Shown: one piece after another, positions 45,079-57,123 of the stretch
Layout: the number at the start of each line of letters is the position of its first letter
How positions within the stretch are numbered: the first letter of the stretch is position 1
From: Calvatia gigantea
Lineage: Eukaryota; Basidiomycota; Agaricomycetes; Agaricales; Lycoperdaceae
Direction of reading: 5' to 3'
NCBI GenBank assembly: GCA_025093985.1
Contig: JACAAK010000001.1
Location: forward strand, 2,542,001-2,606,000
Length of the DNA stretch: 64,000 nt
Notes under the pieces: model-generated
Database searches by the model: none
The model's input: only the letters and a program-made list of their open reading frames with translations
Told to the model about the DNA's origin: nothing
Position numbers and translations under genes: made by a program

Positions 45079-45981
45079 TCAACTTTCGGCCTCAGGCTCG
45101 TGCAAGTGCCTAGAAATATTAGTGGGTTTCTCGAGTCACGAGGGGATGATACTTACTGTCCAAGGACCTTGTTCATTTGGAACATGTTGATCTTGTCGAC
45201 GTTGAAAACGGCCCTCAGGTTTGCGTCGCAGATAATTTCCCGCTTGTTAGTCGGATTTTGTAAATCGTTGCCCTTAATGTAATCCCATAGTCCCTTCACG
45301 ACCTGTGGCCGTGACATTTTATCAACCTGAAGAAGAGCCGTCAGAGGTTCGCTAAAGTTAACAACGCGTCAGCATAATCACTTCCTGGATCAATGCCGCA
45401 GAAGCGTACCTCAGATTGTACTCCTTCCCAAAGCCACCCTTGCCACCGCCACCTCTCTTTTTCTTCTTCGCTCCTGCGTCATCATCACCTTCGTCATCGG
45501 AATCCACGGTCGTAGCGCTTTTAGCGCCCTTCTTGCCACGCACTTTCTTCGACGTACCGTTACTTCGACTTTTCCCAGCTCTTGTAGCTCGTCCGTTAAT
45601 CTCGTTTGACAACTTCCTCGCAAGCTTTTCGTCACTCTTTTCCTGACCGTTTTTCGCTTTTTTTTTCTTCGGCGCAGCCTCACGTTCCTCTTCACCTTCG
45701 TCACCTTCAACTTCGTCCTCATCGTCCCGGCTTCTCCTTTTATTCGACTTGGTTTCTTCCTCTTCGCTTCCCTGTTCCGCTTCGCTGACCTCTGCATAAA
45801 CGTGACTAATAAGAGCATCAATCTCCTCCTTGTTATCCTTAACGATATCCATCGTTAGCATCGAATCTTTTTCCATTAACTGTTTTCGAACGCGTTTCGC
45901 GCTAATTGTAGCCAGATCCACCCCGGGTGCAGAAAGAATAGCTCGAATTCTGGGTTCGAGTGATTGAACATCATACGACAT
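45079..45981 (-). CDS. DEK-C plus SWIB/MDM2 domain chromatin protein
   Basis: Exons 45981-45410, 45351-45157, 45109-45079; phases agree, 265 residues. Residues 1-65 (LEPRIRAILSAPGVDLATISAKRVRKQL) form a DEK C-terminal-type helix bundle; the middle is alternating acidic and lysine-rich (nuclear signal KKKKAK); residues about 180-255 are a SWIB domain: LSEPLTALLQVDKMSRPQVVKGLWDYIKGNDLQNPTNKREIICDANLRAVF. The same plan occurs in yeast Uaf30 (rDNA upstream activating factor) and Tri1. Function in RNA polymerase I transcription or chromatin is inferred. Confidence 0.9.
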
Positions 45982-46311
45982 ATTCTATAAATGTTGCTGG
46001 GAGAATTCCAGGCGGTGCGGGTAGAGGGAGGAAGAGAAGACGTAGATTAGGACCGCGGGTTGAGCGAGCGGGGACAGGTCAATATTTCGGATTCAAGTCA
46101 CCTTCGCGTGGCCAAATCACGTGAGCACTAGTGGACATTTGTTTATTCCCCAAGCGCAACCTGTAAGTTGTAACACCTCGGGACAATAGTTGCTCAATGT
46201 GAACTCTGCTTTTTTAATTTCACCACTTACTTAGCGCTTAGCCTTGATGTCAAATTCCGGAAGAATGCAATCGAGAATGTGTCATTAATCGCATTAATTA
46301 TTACATATCCA
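45982..46311. other. intergenic, 330 bp
   Basis: Promoter of the SWIB gene and 3' end of the Hrd3 gene, both read on the minus strand. No gene-like frame. Confidence 0.5.
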
Positions 46312-49300
46312 CTACCGCAGAATGGCCCATTCATCTCGTGCAGGGTCTCCTGGTTGGGGAAACAACCCCCCATTTTGTGCTGGTGGTTGGCCATGGTTCC
46401 CATTTGCGGGCTGGTCTTGCTGCTGCTGCTGCTGCTGCTGCTGTTGATCTCGTCGCATACGGTCAACAATCCTTGTCCGGATATAGAGCAGGACTGAAAC
46501 GAGCAGACACAATGCGACAAGCATCATCGTCTCAAAAAAGTCGTCGACATCGTCACCACCTTCTTCAACGCGTCCGTTACGTAGAGCCCCCTCAAAATAA
46601 TCTTCGGGTCCAAGGTAGCTGTCGCGCTCCTGTTCAGCGTTCCTCCGCTCCCGCGCCCACTATGTGGATGGCAGATGGTTGAGGTTTGTCAATCACACTG
46701 ATAGGAAGACACTGACCTGAACGGGATCTTCGTCATCGTGTCCCCCACCCGGAGCACCCTGTCGCCGACGATGAAAATCTTCCTTGGCTTTGCCCATATA
46801 CCAAGGCCCATCATCCTCATCATAATGCCCACGATCATCCTCTTGAGTAACAGTGTCTCCACGAACGTCCCTCTGACCGTCGTCAATTTCCCTTGTTTCC
46901 TTCGTTTTGGCTATGAATTCTAGACAATTATCCAGTCATCAGCGCAAGGCTCACTTCTAGGGACTGCACTGTGAGCGCACCTTTATCCTCCCCGTCTGAA
47001 GTCCACAAATTCAATCCATCCTTCCCGCCCCTTAATGTATGTAAGATGCTCCTCGTGTATAACTTGAACAGTGACAATGTAACCGGCAAGTAGGCTTCAG
47101 GATTGATATCTAGAGCCAAGTCATAGTGCCTCTTGGCGAGGTGGAAATCCTGGGCAACGCCCACGCCATTCTCGTACATCCACCCAAGGTTCCACATTGC
47201 CAATGCGCTAAGTTGAGTATCAGCTGCGGCCAAGTAGTAACTCGCAGCCTTCTCAAGACGGGCGGTCTCATTCTCTTCGCCAGAGACACCAAATCCGTGG
47301 TAGTAGTAATCCCCAACTTTGACGAGAGCGTCAATATTCCGCTGGCCAGCTGCGCGAGTCCATTGTGTAAGTGCCAGTCTGGCTGTATCATTCGAAGGCA
47401 CACTTGGCGCAAATCTCGTCCAGCGCAACATACTCTTGTCTAGAAATTTCCTTGAGTGTCTTGAAAACCTGACAACACCCGCTGAATTACATACCTTGGT
47501 CAAGGATATAAGCCAGATTATTCTGGGAAACTTCGGACCCTCTCTCAGCTGCGACCCACCACTTGAGCATCGCAATTTCCTTGCCTTGCTCAGTACCTGA
47601 CATCCATGTTCGTTCTGCATCAGTCAAAAGGTCTTCGTCCCACGTGCCCCTCTCTGCAACTATCTTGTAGAAGGAGACAGCGACTGAGCAAGAGCTCGAG
47701 ATGATCTGCGGTAGCAAGTTGGGGCTTGCCGCCTGAGCTGCTTGGATTTCTGCTAGATAGTAATATGCCTCAAATGGTGAACCGTTACGAAGGGCAGACT
47801 CGAAGTAGCTCGTCGCAATGGCGATTTCACCCTTGTCTGTTTATTGAAAGTAAGCTCAGGAGGTGTGTATTCAGGAGGAAAGTTGTCTTACTATAGTGAT
47901 GCTTGCCCAAATTCACTTGCGCTTCGGCCAAGTCCTGCCCAGCTGCAGCCGTAAAATGCACGAGGGCAAGCTTCATGCTCGATGCCACACCCAACCCATC
48001 CCTATACATAATTCCTAGGCCATTTTGACATTCCCTATCCCCTTGATCCGCGCCTCTCCCGAACCACATCTTCGCAGTCGCATAATCAGTCTTCACTCCT
48101 TCACCCCTCAAGTACATTCTTCCAAGGTACCCGGCACTGGCTGCGGCGTACCCAACGGGCTTACGGTCTTCTTTTGTCTGGGCTGCGTGTGGTGGGTCTT
48201 GAGGCCATACTTGGCGAGCGATTTGGAGGAAATAGTGATGAGCACGAGCATAGTTGCGTGGAACGGCCCCGACGCCTTCACTCCCGGATGCGATACCACC
48301 AGGTGACGTGTAGATGCTGCCTTGGTAAAAAATCTTGCCGAGGCGGTATGCAAAGTCGATTTCGCCCCTGTCAGCGTTGAACTAGTATCGCCATCAGTCC
48401 ATAAAGGACGAAAAATCAGAACAGAGAACAGACCATGTAATAGTCAATGACATCCTCCCAGGTTTCCCCCGCAGCACGAGCAATGCCTGCTTTGATGGCA
48501 GGTCTTTGTGCGCTTGGACCGGTGGAAGCAACACTAGCACCGGGTCCGTAGATACCTCCAGTCAAATCGGAAAGTCTAGTTGGAGTCTGGGGTAATGTTC
48601 GACCACCCGGCGGACCTGACAAAAACTTGGCCATTGCTGCCGTTGTGACGTCAGTATATGCCATTCGAAGAATATGCCTAAGGATTCTGACGAACCTTGC
48701 TCAGCTGCACTTCCGTACCATGCGTTTGCACGTTCACAGCTCTCTTGGGTTCCAATTCCGCTCCAGTATCGATACCCAAGAGCCATTTGAGCACCTCTGT
48801 CTCCACCATTTGCCGCAAATGTGAAGTACAACTGTGCTTTGGCTTGGTCGACCGGTACAATGTTACGGTACCCAGTGGCATAAAAGAAGGCAAGGTAAGC
48901 CTGAGCAGCTGCATTCCCCGTTCGTGACACCAGTGTAGAAAACGAATCATAGGCTAGCTTAGGGTCTGCTGGGAAATACTGGGTAGGCGGAAACTATGCA
49001 ATTTTATTAAACACATGAATGAATCAAAAAGTGAAGTTTAGGCATTACCAGAGACACTTTTGCCAGCGTGAATAAAGCATCTATGCTCCCCAACTCCGCA
49101 GAGTGAAGCAAGAGGTCGAGGACTTTGATAGATTTTAAGCGTTGCTCCTCCTCTCTCCGTCTTGAGCCTATGCCAATCGTTTCTTGGCCAAGTCCTAGAG
49201 CAACACTCAAACGCCGAGCAGTATAATAATGCAATTTCATGAGTATCCGAAAAGTACTCCCGATGGGGCCTTGCCCTTGGAGGTTTGGGAGAAACATCGA

Positions 49301-49829
49301 GAATATGGATTTTGAATTTGCATTGGTTATGAGGGAGGGGTCAAAGGTGAATGAAGGGGGATGCGCGGTGAGTGTTGCAAGTGTTGCAATTGCCTGTTTG
49401 TATGCACGAGCAGCTATAAATGGATTGTGTCAGGGCGACGACGCGAAAACTAAGGTAATGCTGACCTTCAGCCGCCTGATCGAGTTCCTGTTGTGAAATT
49501 GTATCCTATGCTTATATTATTAACGCCAATGCGCAAGCGCCTCGATCTAACGCACAATAACTTCACTTTGTGTTTCTTGATTTGGGGGAGGAGTGATAGT
49601 GTCGGACGAGGGAGCAACGTCATTCAACGGGGTAGCAAGAGACTAACGCATGAAACACTGTCAGACGTAGTGTACAACGAGAGAACCTGGCAAGTACCTC
49701 TGCAGTTGTTGTCAAGGAATACTGGTCATCTAGAGGTGTGTCATGCGTCGCACCGGACACGACTGTCAGCGCAATGAGGCCAAAAGCAAGCCACGAAGCT
49801 TTGCGAGCACAAAGCCTATTTCGACCCAT
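46312..49829 (-). CDS. hrd3: ERAD component Hrd3/SEL1L homolog (Sel1 repeats)
   Basis: ER-membrane partner of the Hrd1 ubiquitin ligase that selects misfolded proteins for degradation. Exons 49829-49698, 49505-49466, 49413-49049, 48993-48696, 48636-48434, 48381-47892, 47836-47495, 47439-46981, 46919-46717, 46659-46312; phases agree, 959 residues. Residues 1-30 are a signal peptide (ASWLAFGLIALTVVSG). Many Sel1-like repeats follow: AAAQAYLAFFYATGY, GAQMALGYRYWSGIGT, ECQNGLGIMYRDGLGV, MWNLGWMYENGVGVAQD. Near the C-terminus, DDFFETMMLVALCLLVSVLLYIRTRIV is the membrane anchor, then a poly-Gln tract. The 192-bp first intron could hide a small exon. Confidence 0.88.
46420..46443 (+). repeat. (CTG)8 microsatellite coding poly-Gln
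   Basis: Eight CTG units on the + strand, read as CAG on the minus strand within the last Hrd3 exon, giving ten Gln in a row with one CAA-type interruption at the end. Likely to vary in length between strains. Confidence 0.85.
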
Positions 49830-49997
49830 GTTGAGTGAGAGATACCTGGGTACGCAAAATATCTGGTTAGTGAGAGAGCATGAGATACGTGACTTATTTG
49901 TCAAACTATGTAACTTGCAGTTACACGTCGAGAACATTGCACTCACCACGTCATTCGTCACGTGTTCGTTTTATCTGATAATTAAGTATTCCAATAA

Positions 49998-51061
49998 TCA
50001 ACTCAAAATGTATTTCTTAATCGCATCAAGGGGTATTCCCTCTCGAGTACTGAGTTTATCGACGACATTTCCAATGTTCTCAGGACGACAAAGGGATAGA
50101 GCATTCCGCAAATACAACCAGAGAGCTTCATGTGAAGGGTACGCGAGAACGAGGCCAAGCGCATGCTCTCTCAGCTCGTCCACCAGTGACCCGCTTCCAC
50201 ATTCGGTCAATTGGTGTGTCCCGGCGTCGAGAACTGCAACACTACAAAGAAGATGAACGGCAGAATAATCGGAGACATGCCGGGAAATCCACTCGCGCAG
50301 CCCCACAACCTCCTCTCGCAGAAAACGAACAGAATCCTCTGGGTTAACCCCCCCAGACTTTGCGCCACTGGAAATAAAAGTCCACACCAGATCCAGAACC
50401 CAACGATAGTGAGTCCATGCATGATAATTCCTGGGGTATAACTCGCATGCCCATCTGATGAGCTCGCACTCTTTGCTCAAAATATCAAGGGGTATCATCG
50501 GAGAGACCGAGGCTTCTGTTCCCCAGCCGTGCAACTCTATCACCGACCCTGACGCCTTTTTTCCTATGTGTTCATAACGACGTCGGAATATCCATCGCCT
50601 GTGGTCCCAAACTGATTGATTGTTTTGCACAATCTTTAGAACCTCCTATGAACAGCGAGATGAGAGTCAGCTCCCTGTCCGCATCCAGTAGGTTTCCCAT
50701 AATGAGTCTTTTGCGCGCATTCAGCATAGTTTGGTGTGCGGGGTTGGCAAGGAGGATGACAGACGATAGGGCCGAAATGGTAGACTGGTTTGCGGTCTTA
50801 CACAAAACCAGAGCGGCCATATACAGCTTGTATAAAACCTTTTGAGGAATGCCCAGATGACCGTCCACGAGAACAAAGGGGAATTCCTCAGTGACCCCAG
50901 ATGCCTGCGAGATCCATTCTTCAAGTCCACCAGGCAGGATCTCAATGGAAACCCTGTGGTAATCGTCCTGAGCGCTGAGCCCACGGATAAACTCTGATGT
51001 GGATAACGTACAATGGCTTATCTAACAATTCGGCCAGCAAAAATGGGTTCCACTGGGTCAT
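49998..51061 (-). CDS. protein prenyltransferase-alpha-repeat protein (PTAR1-like), frame break
   Basis: Tetratricopeptide-like helical-repeat protein of the prenyltransferase alpha-subunit family. Exons 51061-51012 (MTQWNPFLLAELLDKPL) and 50953-49998, joined across a 58-bp intron in phase (KPL/VSIEILPGGLEEW). Motifs: NPAHQTMLNARKRLI, QSVWDHRRWIFRR (repeat with Trp and Arg-Arg-Trp), YPRNYHAWTHYRWVL, YPSHEALWLYLRNAL. A single extra base between about 50607 and 50645 breaks the frame between KDCAKQS and VWDHRRW; total exon length minus one base fits a whole number of codons. No intron explains it. PTAR1 in animals serves Rab geranylgeranylation-type roles; here only inferred. Confidence 0.78.
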
Positions 51062-51142
51062 AAAATGGACGTAAGAGGGGTATAGTGAAGGTTGTTTGTC
51101 CCTGCTTGAGCACCAGAGCACCTTCCATCCAAAGCCATTTCT
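51062..51142. promoter_or_regulatory. 81-bp divergent promoter
   Basis: Only 81 bp lie between the start codons of the prenyltransferase-like gene (-) and oligoribonuclease (+). Both core promoters must overlap. No TATA box is seen. Confidence 0.55.
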
Positions 51143-52306
51143 ATGATTGGGCCTTTGCGAAATCCAGCTTCTATTCTGCCCTGGTCGATTCGGTTCAATA
51201 GACCTCTTTCTTACGCCAAGTTTCGCCCTCTCAAGTATAAGATGTCTATAAGACCACTTGATTTTGACGCCGGGCCTCTTGTTTGGATTGACTGCGAGAT
51301 GACTGGCCTCAATCCTCGAAAAGACAAGATTCTCGAGGTGGCGGTATGTGGTATTGGTCAGACTTTGCCTATTCGTCACAGGTTTCAGGTGTTTACAGGT
51401 TCTCATCACGAACGGCAACCTCGAACTTGTCGACGAAGGAATTCAATATATCATCAAAACCGAAAAGGAACATCTCCAAGGGTCCGTATTCTGTGATCTC
51501 TCCCTGCTGCTGTTGTCCGACAAAAATTTTCAACGGCAGAATGGATGAATGGTGCACGAATCAGCATGGCCAGGTACAACGTTACTCCACCGATCGACTC
51601 GTCCCCCCCTTAATATTCGGAACCCGAAAACACAGTCTGGCCTCACTCAAGCTTGCCTCAACTCGCCTCATACGCATGAATTCGTCGCGTCAGAGGTCTT
51701 GAAGTATATCAGAAAGTGGATTCCACATCCCAGAATTGGCGTTCTCGCCGGGAGCTCCGTGCATGTTGATCGTGCTTTTCTAACCGAAGAAATGCCTGAA
51801 CTGATTGAGTGGCTGCACTATCGGTTGGTGTTTCATCTGCGTCATTCTGGTAACCTCCGTCCAGCTTATGCTGCTCGTTTCACAGCATTGTTGGTTGGTG
51901 ATCTGATATCCTTGTTCCGGAGTAATTGTCTTCCTAACCCGCAACCGATAAAGATGTTTCCTCTATCAAGGCAAGAATGCTGCTTTACTCCACGCTCACA
52001 ATCTTATCAATCACTATCATTGCAGGAGTTATCACGCAGGTGGTTCCCCCAAAACATGTGCCCAAAATCTCATGAAACTGCTCATCGGTATATTGTTGTT
52101 CCTGGTTTCTGTCCGTGTTCACAGGTGCTTATGAAATTGTAGGGCACTTGATGACATTCACGCATCGATAAGGGGTGCGTTCTCCGACGTCTTTTCGCAC
52201 GGCCTGACATGTATTGATCTTGAACTCCGCAGTGACAGAACTTCAGTGGTATCGCGAAAATCTCTTCATCTCCACAGAACAAGCTAAAACCAGGGCGAAC
52301 CGGTGA
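51143..52306 (+). CDS. rex2: oligoribonuclease (REX2/REXO2 family)
   Basis: DEDDh 3'-5' exonuclease that degrades short RNAs, in mitochondria and cytosol. Exons 51143-51343, 51399-51481, 51540-51573, 51636-51823, a small exon about 51953-51970, 52026-52087, 52143-52174, 52239-52306. Motifs: LVWIDCEMTGLNPRKDKILEVAV (D, E of motif I), MDEWCTNQHGQSGLT, VLAGSSVHVDRAFLTEEMPE (Asp of motif II), AHRALDDIHASI (H and D of motif III) and ELQWYRENLF end. ATG at 51242 also begins a shorter form lacking a 33-residue Arg/Pro-rich leader, so two forms (mitochondrial and cytosolic) are possible. The join into the small exon after HYR is not resolved; its donor (51971) is GC. Confidence 0.88.
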
Positions 52307-52580
52307 GCAGGCCTTCACTGTGACGTATGCCTAAATTCACTTCAATGCCAGCAAGTAGTAACTCCATTGAGCCTTAGTCTCCACCGAGACAGGAGGCTGA
52401 AACTTTCAGGATACATTATATACCCCCAAAAAATAGGAATAAAGAGATGTGCGCGGTATGAACAATATCATTATATGCCTGATTGCGAAAACGTTAAAAA
52501 TCCCATTCTTCTACGTCGTACAACCATGTACAACCACCGAAAGTAGGACGAATAGCAGCAAAGTCGACCTTAGATTTGAT

Positions 52581-54929
52581 TTAAAAATCCCAAAGAGTTC
52601 CCTGCATTGATAATGTCATCCACCGGGAAAACAGGTGGAGAGGTGCGACGACTTACGAATGCAGGGATACCAGCTTCCTTGCAACCTTCCATCATTTCTT
52701 TATTTCCTTGCCAGTTTGAGGTGATGAAAATAACCTCGGCATTCCAGGAAACGTAAGTTTCCTTGATCAATTTCATAACATCAGGACGACCTCCTATTGA
52801 GTAACAGAGCCCTTCAGTAAATCAGGCTGCCAGGCGTCTGGGAAAACAACTGACCCCTTTTCTTCGAATCCCAGAGCAGATACTGGTTGGGTTTCAGTTT
52901 ATTGTGAATAAGACCAGCTATTGTAGGACCGAATGTTTTCTCTTGGTCAGAGCCAATCCAGATAAGAAACCAGTCGGGGCTCTGTCAGAAGACCACGACA
53001 TCAAACGTCAGCCCAGACCCAATTTGCCGGGAATTGCCTTTGCAGGGTAGCTACCCCAGTGTCCCAGTTGGACAAGACAGTACCCACCTGGAGACAAGTC
53101 GAGAGCGCCGCGCCAAGCCCTGTCCCGGTGCAAACTCGGATTCCTCGCCTATACAAAGTTGACGTATTTGATACACCAGCAAACTGACAATTATCCCGCG
53201 ATTAGGCTTCGTCAGCTTATTCGTTCACCTGGAGGGGTGTTCCTCCTTACCTTCAATTGCCTTGTCCAGATGTGTTTGGGCGGGTTCTCGACCAAACTAC
53301 GCGTAAAATCGCCTTGAACCCCACAAATCAGGTAATGCTCCCCGAATTTGGTTCCCTCCCTGAATGGTATAAAATCACAGGCCAAGCACAAAGGCAACAC
53401 GGTTGATGAGCAACGGAGAATGGGCTGGATGGTGATGCCTGGGACGTACGAGATAATCCCAAATGCATGGTACTCCATAATAGAACTTCGGCTGATTCTC
53501 GCCAGAAGGCCTTGTTGCATACCGCGCTCAAAGCGGAGCACTGCAACTTTGGGTGACGGCTGGATGCGATGACCGATCAGCGGACACAGTATTCACAGGC
53601 CAGACGCTATGTATGGGTTGCTCACAATTTCGATTTCAACCTTGACTTCACGAATGCACAACCAAGGGATCAAGGTGCTTTATAATTAGCAGTGAAGAGA
53701 AACTTGGTTAGCCGACATTCGCGCGGTGGAGGGTGAAGCCTTTTGCTTACAACAAAGTCATCCCTGCAACAAACCAAAAGTCTTGCTGACGGGCCATATG
53801 TGTACCGTCAGGGTTCCATTGGTGAGTCTCGACATCATAAGTATCTCCGAGGACAACAAACAACCAGGCTACGGAAGATGTCAGGAACTTCGTTGGGTTC
53901 TGTCATCAGATAGACTCCGTACTGGACACGATACCAATCCTGTCCAGTTAATTTAAGCATTGTTATCACAATCGACTACCAAATTAAGGCTCACCACCCT
54001 GCAAAGCGATGATGTCTTTCGAAGATGCTAGCCAATCGTCAGGACCACAGCACTTCGTGGGTGTGGGTAACTTACTTGTGATGGGTATTCCGAACCCACG
54101 GAAACGCGGAGGCAATAGAGATGGCGACGATGAGATTCGTTACCACCCCAAACACAAGGATCGCGTCGTGATTTGAGCGGTGTTTGATAAAGACGAGAGT
54201 GACCTTGAAGATAAGCCACAAGAACCCAGAGGTCGCGCAACCGGAATGAATGCCCCCAAGATGTTGAAGAACGGATGTGCAGCCAAGGCGGAACCATAGG
54301 GGAGGCCACTGAGAGTATTGCGCATTAGTCGCTGACCGCATAGAAATCTTAGAAGGCGTGGTCTCGACTTGCCTTGGCAAAGAGTGTGTTGATGGTGAGA
54401 TATAGGAATCGCCCAAAGACCTCATTTCGGATCAAAATCGCCGTGAAGAGATTACCGAGGACGAGAGCGCCGGTGTATTTTCGAGGATACGTCCAGACGT
54501 TGAGTGCGGCGAGGAGGATACCCGTAAGGTTGAGCGTTATGACGAGCGTAAAGAATTTCCTGTATAATTGTTAGCCTACAAACCGCCGTAGTGGGAATGC
54601 ACAAACCTATATGTGTTGAACCAGAGCTTGAAGCGGATCCACCGACTCGCTTTCTTCTTCTTCGCTTGCGGTTTCTTCTGCGCTGTCGATGGAGCAGGGG
54701 GTACAACCTTCTTGGATTCTTCCTTCTCTTTTTCATTAGTGAACCTCGGCGCCTCCTGCGCTCCGGGCGCTGGTTTGGATAGACCAGGAGGAGGATCTAA
54801 GTTTGTGACAGACGATGTCGAGGACGATGTTGATTCAGATGCCTGGATAGGCAATGCAACAGAGATTGAGAAGGGCTCTTGTTCTGGGATTCCATTCTCT
54901 GCGTCGCTGTGATTTGAAGCGGAAACCAT
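52581..54929 (-). CDS. TmpA-like integral membrane protein
   Basis: Polytopic membrane protein with a C-terminal nucleotide/flavin-reductase-like part. First exons 54929-54607 (polar Ser/Lys-rich N-terminus) and 54559-54373; further exons to 52657, last exon 52601-52581. Membrane segments: KFFTLVITLNLTGILLAALNVW, GALVLGNLFTAILIRN, AILVFGVVTNLIVAISIASAFPWV, and WLFVVLGDTYDVE. Later: EHYLICGVQGDFTRSLVENPPKHIWTRQLK, PDWFLIWIGSDQEKTFGPTIAGL, LLWDSKK, NAEVIFITSNWQGNKEMMEG and the end GIPAFGTLWDF, the hallmark of the family. A. nidulans TmpA (membrane flavoprotein affecting conidiation) is the nearest named match; role here unknown. The intron 54309-54372 has a GC donor. The joint near 53940-54030 was not resolved. 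Confidence 0.8.
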
Positions 54930-57123
54930 GGTGAAGGGAGGAGGTGCTCAGAAGGAACGACGAATGCTTGAGCCGATTTGATTTGAGGTCAATCGAAACG
55001 CACAACAGATATATACCCTTCAGTGAATAGAGCGTGGATCCCCACACGGTAAAGGGGCGGCATAGGTTCTTGTCAAGGGGACATTGAAGTTCAGAAGAAT
55101 CACCGAATGGGGTCGAGAGGGAGATATTCATCCGAAGTCCATGCGAGTGCCAAAGTGCCAATCTTTCGTATACGAATGACAGAGGGTGACGCTTTAATGC
55201 AATTACCTGTCAGAGGAGCAATGTAAATTCTGAATATCGAGGATATTTGAGTAGTAATGGTTATGAAAAACACCAACAACACACCATGGGCCCGTGGGGT
55301 GCCATGCTCATCAACACCTACCTGGCAATTACTTGCACATGTTGATCGGGGATTGCGCAGGCGTGCCGAACACCTTGTGTGAGTGTTGTATCAGGTCGTG
55401 TTGGACATAAGATTAGCGGTGTGGTGCCTTGTTGAATCCAATTCATTTCAGTCAAGCCACGCACCAACATCTCTCTGAGTCGGGATTTGTTTACGCCAGA
55501 TGGTTTCTGGTCAAACATGAAGCCTATCCAAAAATAGTCGGCGCCTTTTCATTTTGCAACCCTGTGGGCATCGGTTAGGACTGAAATATATCAGGTGATA
55601 CCCCTTTACGAGGCGAAAGCACATGCATCTCCGCGGCCAAGGTGCGCAACCGTCAAATCTATATCCTTGCTAATGGGTCAGACCCGCTACGACATGTTAT
55701 CGTAACGGATAATTCCAGAATTTAAGTCTAGTAGTATGTTCTGGAGTGCCTAATTGACTTCAGGAATTGAGGTTGTTAAACCCATGTGCCTCGTTCCGCA
55801 TGTGACCATGGAGATAACAGAGGCGGAATGAGGTCAAGGTCTACAGCGAAATGGTCATTAGTGGGAAGAAGCTCTCTTCGTCGAACGGCTTACAGGCACT
55901 AAAAGCATCGTTTGTTTGAACAATGACCCCAAGACACTGCGTTATCTGTTCCAGTGCACACCTCCGTGAGTGCGCCGTCGGGGGACAAGGTACGGGTTCA
56001 ATTAGCGAAAATCAAATTGTCGAGGCATCAAAGTCAGATTTAAATGATCCAAGTAAGCGGAATAATGAAAAATTGCATGCCGTCAAGCCATCAGATGATC
56101 AATGATTTGGTTTTTCGAGAAAACATCGCTTGTTAGGTCTTCAGGAGTGCAATTAGGTACTCGCCTATTTCTCGTTCTCCATAACCGGGTGAACAAGGAC
56201 CCATATTTTCCGCATTTGGCTGCCAGTGACATTTCCAGTGGCACCAATATCTTGGCTGAAGGCAATTATACTTTCACTCTCACGAGGGTATCCCATGAGT
56301 ACAAAGCATCCTCAAGTGGGGCGGAGCAGAGTCAACGGTAACGCAACATGCCGTCAGGATCGGGAAGGGTGGGGAACAAAACTCTAAGAAGACCGCCACC
56401 GTCGATGCTTTGGGGATTCTTGAAACACCAGGTTGAAATACGGCGGAGGAAAGTGCGAAAGTAATGGCCTGTTTGATTGTGACAGCCGGCGCGTGATTTT
56501 TCTGATCGAGGTCATTGAAGATTCATTGGGTCTGATGAGAAGTTAGGCCGCGTGCGCCATCAGCGTCTTAAGGAGCGCCAGGAAACAATCGTCAGCGGTC
56601 CCCTTTCCCGAGTAAGTTTCGGAGTCGGCGAGAAACTAGCAGATGTTGGCCCATTTTACAATTAGGCGATCTAAATCCTAAAGCTCCATCGGCCGCCAAG
56701 AGGGAAGATAAGAAGGACAAGGGAAAGCGAAGGTAAGATGTATGGGCATGTGATGGCGGCGTCAGCCCCTCGTTTCGCCACAGAAGCGCAACTGGAAGGG
56801 ACTTGGGCAAGGGATGTTCGTGCATTGCGGGCTTTGCTTGTTTGACTACATGGCCTCACCATAGGGAGGGGGTAGAGACTTGGATCGTGTCCTTACTATA
56901 CGGAGAATGATGAGCTGACTCACCGGAGTGAAGTCGATGAATTAAGTTCATTGTCTTGGGTTGTAAGGAGAGTGGGGTTGGGCGTCGCCAACAAGTACGG
57001 AAGAGACCCGTGGGAAGAGCTCGGGGTAGGGTGAGGTGCATTCACGGGATCAATCAGGCGAAAAACTTCATAAAATCCTTCGAGCGCGATCGAGTCCAGC
57101 GTCTTCTCGATTCTGCACCACCC
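54930..57123. other. gene-poor stretch, 2.2 kb
   Basis: No supported gene. A few frames of 60-100 codons (55923-56105 +, 56102-56341 +, 56592-56825 -) lack motifs. It includes promoters of the TmpA-like gene (minus) and of carbamoyl-phosphate synthase (plus). The latter frame is open upstream of 57124 to about 56956, but that part looks non-coding. Confidence 0.5.

Noticed and set aside
56956..57123. N-terminal extension of carbamoyl-phosphate synthase
   Set aside because: Open frame, but the mitochondrial presequence begins naturally at the ATG at 57124.
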